Part shown: positions 26,578 through 35,700 of the stretch, piece by piece | Numbering within the stretch: the first letter of the stretch is position 1 | Layout: each line of letters begins with the position of its first letter | Origin: Bacteroidota bacterium | GTDB taxonomy: Bacteria > Bacteroidota > Bacteroidia > NS11-12g > UBA955 | Length of the DNA: 61,735 nucleotides | Reading direction: 5' to 3' | Assembly (NCBI GenBank): GCA_027490055.1 | Contig: JAIXYV010000107.1 | Span: 1 to 61,735, forward strand | Program-made: the position numbers and the translations under genes | Notes under the pieces: generated by a model | Told to the model about the DNA's origin: nothing | The model's input: only the letters and a program-made list of their open reading frames with translations | Database searches by the model: none

Positions 26578-26608
26578 AAAAGCCAATCTCTTGAGAAGAT
26601 TGGCTTTT
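26578..26608. terminator. Bidirectional terminator between hutI and rplY
   Basis: GCCAATCT / AGATTGGC stem with A-run on the left and T-run on the right, so it can terminate both convergent transcripts. Confidence 0.85.
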
Positions 26609-26627
26609 ATACAATTTAAAAATCAGA

Positions 26628-27206
26628 TTATTTTTTAGCCGGAGCTGCTTCTTCTTTAACTACGTTTCTTGTCATCTTAACGGTAACAATAGCGTTGTCT
26701 TTAGAATCAAGGATGTCGATATTAGGAATGTTGATTTGTTTGATTTTGATTGACTGACCAAGATCGAGGGTATCGATATTAACGTCAACTGAATCAGGAA
26801 TGTTAGAGATTAGACCTTTGATTTTCAATCTCTGAACTTTTTGGATCAACTTACCACCTGATCTAACACCTGGAGAGTTACCAGTTACTTTTACAGGGAT
26901 AGAAACCGTTACTTGCTTCTTGTCATCAACCAGAAGGAAGTCGGCGTGAATGATGGCTTCATTAACAGGGTGAAACTGCATGTCCTGCAGGATCGCCTGA
27001 TACTTCTTACCTTCGATTGTCAATTGTACTTTGTACGTGTTTGGCGTGTAAACGAGGTTTTTGAAGTCAGGTGAATAGATGAAGAAGTGAATTAATTCAC
27101 TTCCACCATATAAAACACATGGTACTTTACCTTCGTTTCTCAATGCCCTTGAGCTTTTTGATCCTAAATTAGATCTCAGCTCGCCAGTTAATGCTACTGT
27201 TTTCAT
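26628..27206 (-). CDS. rplY: 50S ribosomal protein L25 (CTC form)
   Basis: The 192-aa protein has the L25 N-terminal RNA-binding domain (KSSRALRNEGKVPCVLYGG) that binds 5S rRNA, plus the C-terminal TL5/CTC extension (VRSGGKLIQKVQRLKIKGL, VDVNIDTLDLGQSIK). It ends with a charged, Ala/Lys-rich tail. It follows prs by 12 nt, a widely conserved prs-rplY/ctc order. Confidence 0.95.
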   Translation of the reverse strand: MKTVALTGELRSNLGSKSSRALRNEGKVPCVLYGGSELIHFFIYSPDFKNLVYTPNTYKVQLTIEGKKYQAILQDMQFHPVNEAIIHADFLLVDDKKQVTVSIPVKVTGNSPGVRSGGKLIQKVQRLKIKGLISNIPDSVDVNIDTLDLGQSIKIKQINIPNIDILDSKDNAIVTVKMTRNVVKEEAAPAKK

Positions 27207-27218
27207 TTTACTTTGAAA

Positions 27219-28184
27219 TTAAATTAAATTGGGTTGGAAACTATTATCAAGCTTGAACAGGGAACTTACTGAACCGTGTTCGTGGATATTTCTGATGGCT
27301 TTACTAATCAGTGGTGCTACTGATAACACTCTGATTTTCGGACTGGTTTGTTTCATTGGAATGGTATCGCAAACGATTAATTCCTCTAAAACACTGTTTT
27401 CGATATTTTCGTAAGCTTTACCGCTTAATACAGGGTGGGTACAAACAGCTCTTACAGAGCGGGCACCGCTGTCCTTAATTAATTTGGCAGCTTTAGATAA
27501 TGTACCGGCAGTATCGCAAAGATCGTCTACCAGAACAACATCCATATCGGTAACATCACCAATGATGGTCATGCTGGCGATTTCGTTGGCTTTGCGTCTT
27601 TCTTTGTCGCAAATAACCATTGGTACACCCAGCACCTTAGCATATTCTCTATTTCTGTTACTTGCACCCACATCTGGAGCAGCAATTACCAGTTTTTCTA
27701 AATTTAATGATTTGATATACGGAATAAACACCACAGAAGAATCCAGGTGGTCAACCGGCATATTAAAGAAACCCTGAATCTGAGGAGCGTGTAAATCCAT
27801 TGTGATAACGCGGTTAGCGCCAGCGGCACTCAATACATCCGCAATCATTTTACTACCGATAGATACTCTTGGCTTGTCTTTTCTGTCTTGTCTGGCGTAA
27901 CCATAATATGGAATTACTACCGTGATAGAATTGGCAGAAGCTCTTTTAGCAGCATCGATCATCAATAACAACTCAAGTAAATTGTCACCTGGAGGGGTAG
28001 TAGACTGGACCAAAAACAGGTCGCATCCTCTGATAGACTCATTAAAACTTGGTTGCATTTCGCCGTCGCTGAACTTGTTTAGGGTCATGTCCCCTAAGCC
28101 TGTACCATAATATTCGGCAATTTTCATCGCCAGAGAATAAGAGGCTGAGCCACTGAAAATCTTTACTTTGTTAAGAATTGACAC
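27219..28184 (-). CDS. prs: Ribose-phosphate pyrophosphokinase
   Basis: The enzyme makes PRPP from ribose-5-phosphate and ATP for nucleotide and histidine synthesis. Diagnostic motifs are DNLLELLLMIDAAKRASA, the flexible loop YYGYARQDRK, DLHAPQIQGFF and the PRPP-binding DVVLVDDLCDTAGTL. At 321 aa it is full length. It heads the prs-rplY operon; tRNA-Gln lies 28 bp upstream on the same strand. Confidence 0.97.
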   Translation of the reverse strand: MSILNKVKIFSGSASYSLAMKIAEYYGTGLGDMTLNKFSDGEMQPSFNESIRGCDLFLVQSTTPPGDNLLELLLMIDAAKRASANSITVVIPYYGYARQDRKDKPRVSIGSKMIADVLSAAGANRVITMDLHAPQIQGFFNMPVDHLDSSVVFIPYIKSLNLEKLVIAAPDVGASNRNREYAKVLGVPMVICDKERRKANEIASMTIIGDVTDMDVVLVDDLCDTAGTLSKAAKLIKDSGARSVRAVCTHPVLSGKAYENIENSVLEELIVCDTIPMKQTSPKIRVLSVAPLISKAIRNIHEHGSVSSLFKLDNSFQPNLI

Positions 28185-28212
28185 TGCGATGAATTTTATT
28201 TCCTCTTAAGAG

Positions 28213-28283
28213 TTGCCCGAGCTGGATTCGAACCAACATACAGTGCACCAAAAACACTAGTCCTGCCATTAGACGATCGGGCA
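28213..28283 (-). tRNA. tRNA-Gln (anticodon UUG)
   Basis: Read on the minus strand the sequence folds as a cloverleaf: acceptor TGCCCGA/TCGGGCA, D-arm GTCT...GGAC, anticodon stem AGTGT/GCACT with loop TTTTGGT (anticodon TTG) and T-arm with TTCGAAT. No CCA is encoded. Confidence 0.92.
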
Positions 28284-28382
28284 ATCTTCGAAAAGGACTG
28301 CAAAAGTAATTTTTGTTTTCTTTTTTACCAAAAAAAATAGCAAAGATTATTTAAAAAAATTCTATAAACCTGATTGGTATAG

Positions 28383-28390
28383 TATCTTTG
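28383..28390 (+). promoter_or_regulatory. Candidate -7 box of metG
   Basis: TATCTTTG fits TAnnTTTG and ends 21 nt before the ATG at 28412, which favours that start over any upstream codon. Confidence 0.45.
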
Positions 28391-28411
28391 CCACGTTTTA
28401 CTGATAATTCC

Positions 28412-30535
28412 ATGTCTAAATTTAAACGTACTCTCGTTACTGCAGCGCTACCTTATGCTAATGGTCCGAAACATATTGGCCATCTGGCTGGTGCCTACAT
28501 TCCTGCCGATATTTATACCCGTTATCTCAGAAACTGTGGCGAAGAAGTGATGTATGTCTGTGGTAGTGATGAGCATGGAACGGCTATTCCAATTCAGGCC
28601 CAGAAAGAAAACACGACAGCTCAAGCCATCATCGACCGTTATCATGCCTTGTTAAAATCTAATTTTGAAAAACTGGGTGTTGCCTTCGATATATACCACC
28701 GCACCAGCGACCAGATTCATCATGAAACGGCTCAGGAGTTTTTCCTACAACTCTACCACAAAGGTCTGTTCACTGAAGAAACCAGCGAGCAATACTTCGA
28801 CGAGGAACAACAAACTTTCCTGGCAGATAGATATATTAAAGGAACTTGTCCGAATTGTGCATCTGAAAATGCCTACGGCGATCAATGCGAGAAATGTGGC
28901 AAAGCTTTAAGTCCTAACGAACTTATAAATCCGATATCAACCTTATCTTCTAAAGCACCTGTTCTAAAAACCACCAAACACTGGTACCTGCCTTTGCAGA
29001 ACTACGAACCATGGTTGAAAGAATGGTTATTAGAAGGTCATAAAGCCGACTGGAAATCGAATACCTACGGGCAGAGCAAAAGTTGGATTGATGGCGGTTT
29101 GTCGCCAAGGGCTATGACCCGCGATCTGGACTGGGGCGTTAAAGTACCTGTCAACGGAGCGGATGGTAAAGTATTATATGTGTGGTTTGATGCACCTATC
29201 GGCTATATTTCGGCTACCAAGGCGTTTTTTAAAGAACTGGCCGATGGCAAAGCAGACTATTCTTATCCGAACAATTCTGTAATAAAAGCCGGTAAGGCTG
29301 ATGATTGGCAGAAGTGGTGGAAGGAAGAAGATACCCGTCTGATCCACTTTATTGGTAAAGATAATATTGTATTCCATTGTATTATTTTCCCTGCTATGCT
29401 GCACGCAGCAGGCGATTATATCCTGCCTGATAATGTTCCTGCCAATGAGTTCCTCAACCTGGAAGGTGATAAAATGAGTACCAGCAGACAATGGAGTGTC
29501 GAGATGGAAGATTATTTCCAAAGTTTCGATGGTAAAGAGGATGTGATGCGCTATGTCTTAACAGCGATTGCGCCCGAAACCAAAGATGCAGATTTTAGCT
29601 GGAAGGATTTTCAAACCAGAAACAACAGCGAGTTAGTGGCTATTCTCGGTAATTTTATTAATCGTGTGGCGGTACTGACCCATAAGTTTTACGAAGGTAA
29701 GGTACCTGCAGCAGGTGCATTAACCGATAACGAACAGCAATTGATAAACGATACTGAACGATGCACCATTGCTATCGACGAGTGTCTGAGAAACTTTAAA
29801 TTCAGAGAGGCTTTGTTTGAACTGATGAACATTGCCAGAGCAGGTAATAAATACCTTGCCGACAACGAACCTTGGAAAACTGTTAAAACAGATGCCGACA
29901 GAACTGCCACTGTGATGCACCATGCTCTTCAACTGGCAGCGCAACTTGCTTGGTGGATGGAACCTTTCATGCCATTTACATCTGAGAAACTTTATCAATT
30001 ACTACAGTTTAAAAAGACAGAGTTCAAACATTCAGCCTTTACTCAGTTAGATAAGGGACATCTTTTGGGCGAAGCCGTTCATTTATTCAGCAATATCGAA
30101 GATGGCATCATCGACGAGCAGATTCAGAAACTCAATGCCACCAAAATAGCCATGGCCGAAAAGGTACAGGCTGCAGAGGCAAGTGCGTGGACAGCCGAAG
30201 CACAGAAGGAGTCGGTAACATTTGACGAATTTTCTAAAATGGACATTCGTGTTGGTACCATTGTAGCCGCAGAAAAAGTAAAGAAAGCAGATAAGTTATT
30301 AAAACTGGAAGTTGATTTAGGATTCGAAACTCGCACCATCGTATCTGGTATTGCTTTGCATTTTGAACCGGAGACATTGATAGGAAAGCAGGTTTGTGTA
30401 CTGGTCAATTTAGAACCAAGAATGATTAAAGGCATAGAATCGAAAGGTATGATCCTGATGGCAGATCATTCTGATGGCAGTTTAAAGCTGGTATCGCCTT
30501 CTGATTATGCAGCGCCAGGTGCAGGCATCCGATAG
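28412..30535 (+). CDS. metG: Methionyl-tRNA synthetase
   Basis: The 707-aa enzyme charges tRNA-Met. HIGH is at residues 21-24 (KHIGHLAGAY), a four-cysteine zinc insert at about 146-163 (CPNC...CEKC), and the KMSKS loop is KMSTS at 354-358. The last ~110 residues form the EMAPII/Trbp111-like tRNA-binding domain (FSKMDIRVGTIVAAEKVK). I chose the ATG at 28412 because the promoter box lies just upstream and the N-terminus then matches the family. The gene ends 1 nt from the stop codon of the convergent peptidase. Confidence 0.96.
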   Translation: MSKFKRTLVTAALPYANGPKHIGHLAGAYIPADIYTRYLRNCGEEVMYVCGSDEHGTAIPIQAQKENTTAQAIIDRYHALLKSNFEKLGVAFDIYHRTSDQIHHETAQEFFLQLYHKGLFTEETSEQYFDEEQQTFLADRYIKGTCPNCASENAYGDQCEKCGKALSPNELINPISTLSSKAPVLKTTKHWYLPLQNYEPWLKEWLLEGHKADWKSNTYGQSKSWIDGGLSPRAMTRDLDWGVKVPVNGADGKVLYVWFDAPIGYISATKAFFKELADGKADYSYPNNSVIKAGKADDWQKWWKEEDTRLIHFIGKDNIVFHCIIFPAMLHAAGDYILPDNVPANEFLNLEGDKMSTSRQWSVEMEDYFQSFDGKEDVMRYVLTAIAPETKDADFSWKDFQTRNNSELVAILGNFINRVAVLTHKFYEGKVPAAGALTDNEQQLINDTERCTIAIDECLRNFKFREALFELMNIARAGNKYLADNEPWKTVKTDADRTATVMHHALQLAAQLAWWMEPFMPFTSEKLYQLLQFKKTEFKHSAFTQLDKGHLLGEAVHLFSNIEDGIIDEQIQKLNATKIAMAEKVQAAEASAWTAEAQKESVTFDEFSKMDIRVGTIVAAEKVKKADKLLKLEVDLGFETRTIVSGIALHFEPETLIGKQVCVLVNLEPRMIKGIESKGMILMADHSDGSLKLVSPSDYAAPGAGIR

Positions 30536-30536
30536 A

Positions 30537-32045
30537 TTATTCCATACTTTGATCGATGATATAAATCATCACAGCTACTGCAGCGGCACCTAGTTCCAGC
30601 TCGCGTTTATTGACGTTTTCAAAAACATCCGTTTCGGCGTGGTGCACATCAAAATACCTTTGAGAGTCGGGGTGTAATGCAGCAAAAGCTGTATTAGGAA
30701 ATACTTTTTTCAGTGGCGCGATATCGACACCGCCTCCCCCTTTTTCGAGAGTACCAATGCCGTATTGGTCGAGCAGTGGAAGGTATTTAGCGGCATGAAT
30801 TAGCAAGGCAGAATCTAAACCAAAACCACGCGGCGTAAAGCCACCACGGTCGCTTTCGAGAGCGGCAATATGTTGCTCATTTCTGGCAGCTGCTACTCTG
30901 GCATATTCGTTTCCACCTCTAACGCCGTTTTCTTCATTGATCCAGAAAACACAGCGCAGTGTATGTTTGGGTTGATAGCCGATGGCTTTTAACAAACGCA
31001 GTGCTTCGAATGCATGCATGCAACCAGCACCGTCATCATGGGCACCTTCACCTTGGTCCCAGCTATCAAAATGCCCCCCGAAAACAATCACTTTCTCGGG
31101 CGATTCTGTCCCATTGGTTTGTGCCATCACATTGGCGCTTTGACGGTCAGGCAACATCTTACAATTGAAATCGACAGTAACTCTCAAGCTTGTATCGTTT
31201 AAAGATAGATAATGTAAAACATCAGCCGCTGCAGTTGCCACAGCAATCATGGGAATTGGGGTGATATTTTTGCTGTATGATGTTACGCCAGTATGTGGAT
31301 GCAGATCGCAGCGGTTGGAGACACTTCTGACAAGCACAGCCAAAGCGCCGTATGGCGAGCACCAGTCGGAGCCCTGAACACGCTGATTGACGCAACCACC
31401 ATAGGCATGAAAGGTATTCACTTTAGCTTCTTCCATAGGACGGTTGAGGAGCACGATAGTATTTTTTAGTAAACCTAGTTGACCAAGACTATCTAGCTGT
31501 TTTTTGTTATTGACAGAGACAATTTTAGCGGATGCTTTACCGCCGACAGAACCACCGAGAGCTAGAGCAGGCATGGGTGTCCAGGTAGCGGCTTTAGAAG
31601 AAGATTCGAGGAAAGCTTCACATTCGAATTCGGGAGCAGGCGAGTTAGGGTAAGCCAATGCAACGATATTATGCAGTAAAGTGTTTTTGTCTGTTTTATT
31701 AGCGGTCATTTTTTTGAAGACATCGCTTTTGAAGGTCACGTTTCCTGCGGTACCTCTTTCCCAGCGTGGCACCATGACGCCTTGCGTATCTACTTTATCG
31801 AAGCCATAGGAAGATAGCATGTTATAGGCCCAGTTAACCCCATTTTCAGCGGCATCGCTGCCACTAAGACGCGGACCGATGGTTTTGCAGAGTTCACCAA
31901 GACGAGGGTAGGCATGACCTTTGGTGAGGGCTATTTCAAATAGTTGTTTAAATACCAGGCTATCTTTTTCGGAGTAGGATTTAGTATTTTGAGCAAGCAA
32001 TTGAGAGCTGCTTAACAAAAGGATGAGAGCAAACAGACGCGACAT
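30537..32045 (-). CDS. Secreted M28-family metallopeptidase
   Basis: The 502-aa protein has a signal peptide (LFALILLLSSSQLLAQ) and a PA-insert region before the catalytic M28 domain. Zinc ligands are visible in GGHFDSWDQGEGAHDDGAGC (His and Asp), WINEENGVRGGNEY (catalytic and metal Glu) and the later His in ALHPDSQRYFDVHHAETD. It is probably a periplasmic aminopeptidase or carboxypeptidase (PGCP-like). The ATG at 32045 places the signal peptide at the very N-terminus; an ATG three codons upstream is less likely. Confidence 0.9.
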   Translation of the reverse strand: MSRLFALILLLSSSQLLAQNTKSYSEKDSLVFKQLFEIALTKGHAYPRLGELCKTIGPRLSGSDAAENGVNWAYNMLSSYGFDKVDTQGVMVPRWERGTAGNVTFKSDVFKKMTANKTDKNTLLHNIVALAYPNSPAPEFECEAFLESSSKAATWTPMPALALGGSVGGKASAKIVSVNNKKQLDSLGQLGLLKNTIVLLNRPMEEAKVNTFHAYGGCVNQRVQGSDWCSPYGALAVLVRSVSNRCDLHPHTGVTSYSKNITPIPMIAVATAAADVLHYLSLNDTSLRVTVDFNCKMLPDRQSANVMAQTNGTESPEKVIVFGGHFDSWDQGEGAHDDGAGCMHAFEALRLLKAIGYQPKHTLRCVFWINEENGVRGGNEYARVAAARNEQHIAALESDRGGFTPRGFGLDSALLIHAAKYLPLLDQYGIGTLEKGGGGVDIAPLKKVFPNTAFAALHPDSQRYFDVHHAETDVFENVNKRELELGAAAVAVMIYIIDQSME

Positions 32046-32110
32046 GTGGTGCAAGTTATTTTAAAAAGCGGTGACCACAAAATTTCTGTTCAGGGAAGGT
32101 AAGAAAATTG

Positions 32111-32118
32111 TAATTTTG
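32111..32118 (+). promoter_or_regulatory. Candidate -7 box of tRNA-Arg
   Basis: TAATTTTG fits TAnnTTTG and ends 11 nt before the tRNA 5' end. Confidence 0.4.
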
Positions 32119-32129
32119 CAGGAGTAGTT

Positions 32130-32201
32130 GGCCCTGTAGTTTAATGGATAAAATTAGCGTTTCCTAAACGTTCGATATGGGTTCGATTCCCGTCGGGGCT
32201 A
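32130..32201 (+). tRNA. tRNA-Arg (anticodon CCU)
   Basis: The 72-nt cloverleaf has acceptor GGCCCTG/CGGGGCT, anticodon stem AGCGT/ACGTT with loop TTCCTAA (anticodon CCT) and T-arm with TTCGATT. No CCA is encoded. A decayed second copy follows 43 bp downstream. Confidence 0.9.
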
Positions 32202-32244
32202 CTATTAATTTTCAGATCTATTAAATAAAAATAAAAAGTAAAAT

Positions 32245-32345
32245 AGACTCGTAGTTCAATGCCAGCCCGAACGACGTTCAGTCGGGCGGGTATAGAATAG
32301 ATGTTTCCTAAACATTTGATATGAGTTCGATTCTCGTCGAGACCA
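32245..32345 (+). pseudogene. Second tRNA-Arg(CCU)-like sequence interrupted in the D-loop
   Basis: This 101-nt sequence aligns with the preceding tRNA: TAGTTCAATG, then TAGATGTTTCCTAAACATT (same anticodon loop) and ATGAGTTCGATTCTCGT (intact T-arm). About 29 nt are inserted in the D-loop as a GC-rich palindrome. The acceptor stem (AGACTCG/CGAGACC) has mismatches at pairs 1-72 and 3-70. It is probably a dead tandem duplicate, but the preserved anticodon and T arms leave function open. Confidence 0.7.
32262..32290. repeat. GC-rich REP-like palindrome inside the tRNA copy
   Basis: CCAGCCCGA...TCGGGCGGG forms a stem-loop (GCCCGA/TCGGGC, with an inner GAAC/GTTC). Its GC content contrasts with the surrounding AT-rich DNA. 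It resembles short dispersed intergenic palindromes, but I see no second copy in this window. Confidence 0.55.
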
Positions 32346-32356
32346 CAAAAATTAAA

Positions 32357-32380
32357 ACCGCCCCCAAGGCGGTCTTTTTG
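32357..32380 (+). terminator. Terminator of the tRNA-Arg unit
   Basis: ACCGCC/GGCGGT stem with a CCCAA loop followed by CTTTTTGTTTTTTT. Confidence 0.85.
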
Positions 32381-32721
32381 TTTTTTTAGTTCGTTAACGC
32401 TTTGACCTTCTCCTTAATTAACGAAAAAAATTTCTAATGCAGGTTGTATAGAATAAAGTGATGGGATCTTGAACAAAGGAGTTATAGTCTATTTGTCCTT
32501 TAAGTAACTTCAAGATTTAAATGAATAATTAATTTTTTTGATAAATATGTTGTTATGATTTATTTCTTATATGTCTAGTAATTAAGTTTTTAAAATTTAT
32601 AGTATGTTGGCGTAATGTTTAATTGTTTTTCTGATAATTCTATTGTTAATCAAATTTAATTTCAATATCATGTTGTTTTCACAATGCAAACCTTGCTTTG
32701 CATACAATAAATATAAGCAAC
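32381..32721. other. AT-rich intergenic region before the PhoX-like gene
   Basis: About 340 bp without a gene. The only structure I see is ATGCAAA-CCTTGC-TTTGCAT (32684-32703), a 7-bp inverted repeat ending 18 nt before the ATG, which could be an operator or a leader hairpin. Confidence 0.45.
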
Positions 32722-35700
32722 ATGAAGTTTAAAAATTTACTTATCACTGCAATGGTCTTTATGACATTCTTGATAACGCAAAACTTGTTTGGTCAAAAGA
32801 CGCTCAATGTTAGAATTGGCTCAGCAGATGACGACCAAGAAGAGTGGTTACCAGCTAAGTCTGGTCAAACACAATCGAAAACAGTTGGAAGTTTAGATCC
32901 AGGAAGTTCTGATTTAGAATTCGGAACTGAAGCTTCTGGAAACGACCCACAAATGGTAGGTTTAAGATTTACTAACATAAATATTCCTAAAGGTTCAATA
33001 ATTCTAAGCGCCTACATACAGTTTACTGTTGATGCGATTAACAAGAACAATGATCCTTGTAAGGTATTCATTAAAGGTGAAGCGAGCGATAGTTCATTAA
33101 TCTTTAATCCTGCTGCTTCTTACAATATTTCTTCTCGTTCAAGAACGAATGACTCAATAATTTGGAATGTTACAGGTTCAAGTTGGGCTACAGTTGGCGC
33201 AGCGACAGCAGATCAAAGAACGCCTAACCTTAAGCTTCTAATAGAACAAATGATGAATAGAGGTGGTTGGAAATCTGGAAACCCATTAACTTTTTTAATG
33301 TATGGTTCAGGTACCCGTGAAGTAGAATCATATGATGGTGACGCACCAAAAGCAGCAATGTTGGTCATCACTTATATCGAACCTAAAACCATCATGAGTA
33401 GAATTAATGCTGCTGATGATGATCAGGAAGAATGGTTGCCAGCTAAATCTGGTCAAACTCAATCTAAAACAGTTGGTAGTCTTGATCCGGGTAGTTCTGA
33501 TTTAGAATTCGGAGCAGAATCAGCAGGTAACGATCCTCAAATGGTTGGAATGCGTTTTACTAATATCAATATTCCTAAAGGTTCCTTAATCACCAATGCT
33601 TACATTCAATTTACAGTTGATGCTATTAATAAGAATAATGATCCTTGTAATATTATTATAAAAGGTGAGGCAAGCGATAGTGCAGTTATGTATAATCCTA
33701 CAAGTGCTTACAATATTACTTCAAGACCAAAAACAACGGATTCAGTAAGCTGGGCAGTTTCAGGAAGTTCTTGGAGCACAGTTGGTGCAGCAACAGCTGA
33801 TCAAAGAACACCCAATTTAAAATCTCTTGTTCAGACCATGATACAAAGAAATGGCTGGAAATCTGGAAATCCATTAGCTTTTTATATGTATGGAACTGGA
33901 ACCAGAGAAGTAGAATCATATGATGGAGATGCTCCGAAAGCGCCATTACTTGTCATTGAGTATATTCCATCAAGTACTATGTCAGTGCGAGTTAGTGCAG
34001 CAGATGACGATCAAGAAGAATGGACACCTGCTAAAGCTGGACAAACTCAAGCAAAAACTGTTGGAAGTTTAGATCCAGGAAGTTCAGATTTAGAATTAGG
34101 AACTGAATCAGCAGGCAATGACCCTCAAACTGTTGGTATTCGTTTTAACAATATAAATTTACCACAAGGTGCAATTATTCAGAATGCCTATATCCAGTTT
34201 ACAGTAGATGCAATTAATAAAAACACAAGTCCTTGCATACTCACTATCAAAGGTGAAGCAAGTGATACGCCTTCAATTTTTAAACCATCTGTATCGTATA
34301 ATATTACCAGCAGAGCCAAGACACAAGATTCAGTTATTTGGAATGTTTCTGGAACTACTTGGTCAACTGTAGGTGCAGCTACTGCAGATCAAAGAACAAG
34401 TAATTTAAAGCCAATAATAGAAAATCTGGTTAATAGATCGGGTTGGAAGAGTGGCAATTCAATGGCCTTCTTCATAAATGGAACAGGTACACGCGAAGTA
34501 GAATCTTATGATGGTGATGCACCTAAAGCACCGCTTTTAGTTATTGATTATTTAAGTGGTGATAATGGACCGGTGCAAAAGCCAAGAATCCCTTTGACTA
34601 CTTATCCGATAACCAAGAAGTCTAATTGGCTTTATTCTGATAGTGGTTTTAATTTAGGAACTACTTGGAAAAATAGTATTTATAAAAAAGACACTACCTG
34701 GAGTTTTGGAAAAGGTCCATTGGGCTTTGGTGAACTTGGATTTACTGGTACCGATATCAATCAAGGTAATACCAATAATAGATACATCACAAACTATTTC
34801 CGTAAGCCTATTCTGGTGTCTAATTTATCTAGTTTGACAGACACAATTGAATTACAATTAATGTGTGATGATGGCGCGGTTGTATATATTAACGGTACAG
34901 AAGTAGTCAGAAAAAATATTAATGCTGGCGCTGTTCTCTCTAATACAAAAGCAAATAAAAATGTTGACGCTCCGCAAGAGAGAGTTTATTGGTTGTATTA
35001 TTTGCCAAAAACCGTTTTAAAAGCGGATACTAATATTATTGCTGTTGAGGTTCACCAATATGACAGTTTAAGTTCAGATTTATTATTCGACCTTGCTTTA
35101 AATAACAGAAAATATAAGGCTAATGCAGCAGCATTAGGTTGCATAGGTGGTAACAGTCATATTTCTTGTTTTACCTCTGTAATGCCAATAGAACAATATG
35201 ATACTATTTGTATTCCTGCGACACACAAGTTTCAAGCCATCTTAAAAACAGGTGATGCTTATAGCAAGGGAGGCGCTGTTCCAAGTAATTTTGATTTTAC
35301 CGGATATAGCCCAATTAGCGGCAGTAGCAAAAAAGGTTATGTTGCGCTCAACCATGAAAAGAATCCAGGTGGTGTATCAATTTTAGATGTTCAATTTAAT
35401 TGTTCAAGTGGTACTTGGGTGGTTGATTCAGTTTTGCCAGTTAATTTTGGTGGCGATTTGGTTAAAACAGCACAAAATTGTTCAGGCGGACTTACTCCAT
35501 GGGGTACAACAGTTACCTGCGAAGAGGATGCCCCTATAGGTGATGTAAATGGAGACGGATATCAAGACATTGGTTGGAATATAGAAATCGATCCTAAGAC
35601 AAGAAAAGTGAAAGAATATGGCAATGGCAAACCAGAAAAATTATGGGCTATGGGTCGTATGAGTCACGAAAACATTGTATTTAAACAAGATAGTATTACT

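Noticed and set aside
29471-29485. KMSTS instead of KMSKS in MetG as a defect
   Set aside because: This variant occurs in functional Bacteroidota methionyl-tRNA synthetases; the rest of the enzyme is complete.
32245-32345. Second tRNA-like sequence as an integration (att) site
   Set aside because: It is a full-length tRNA copy with an internal insertion, not a 3'-end fragment, and there is no integrase nearby.
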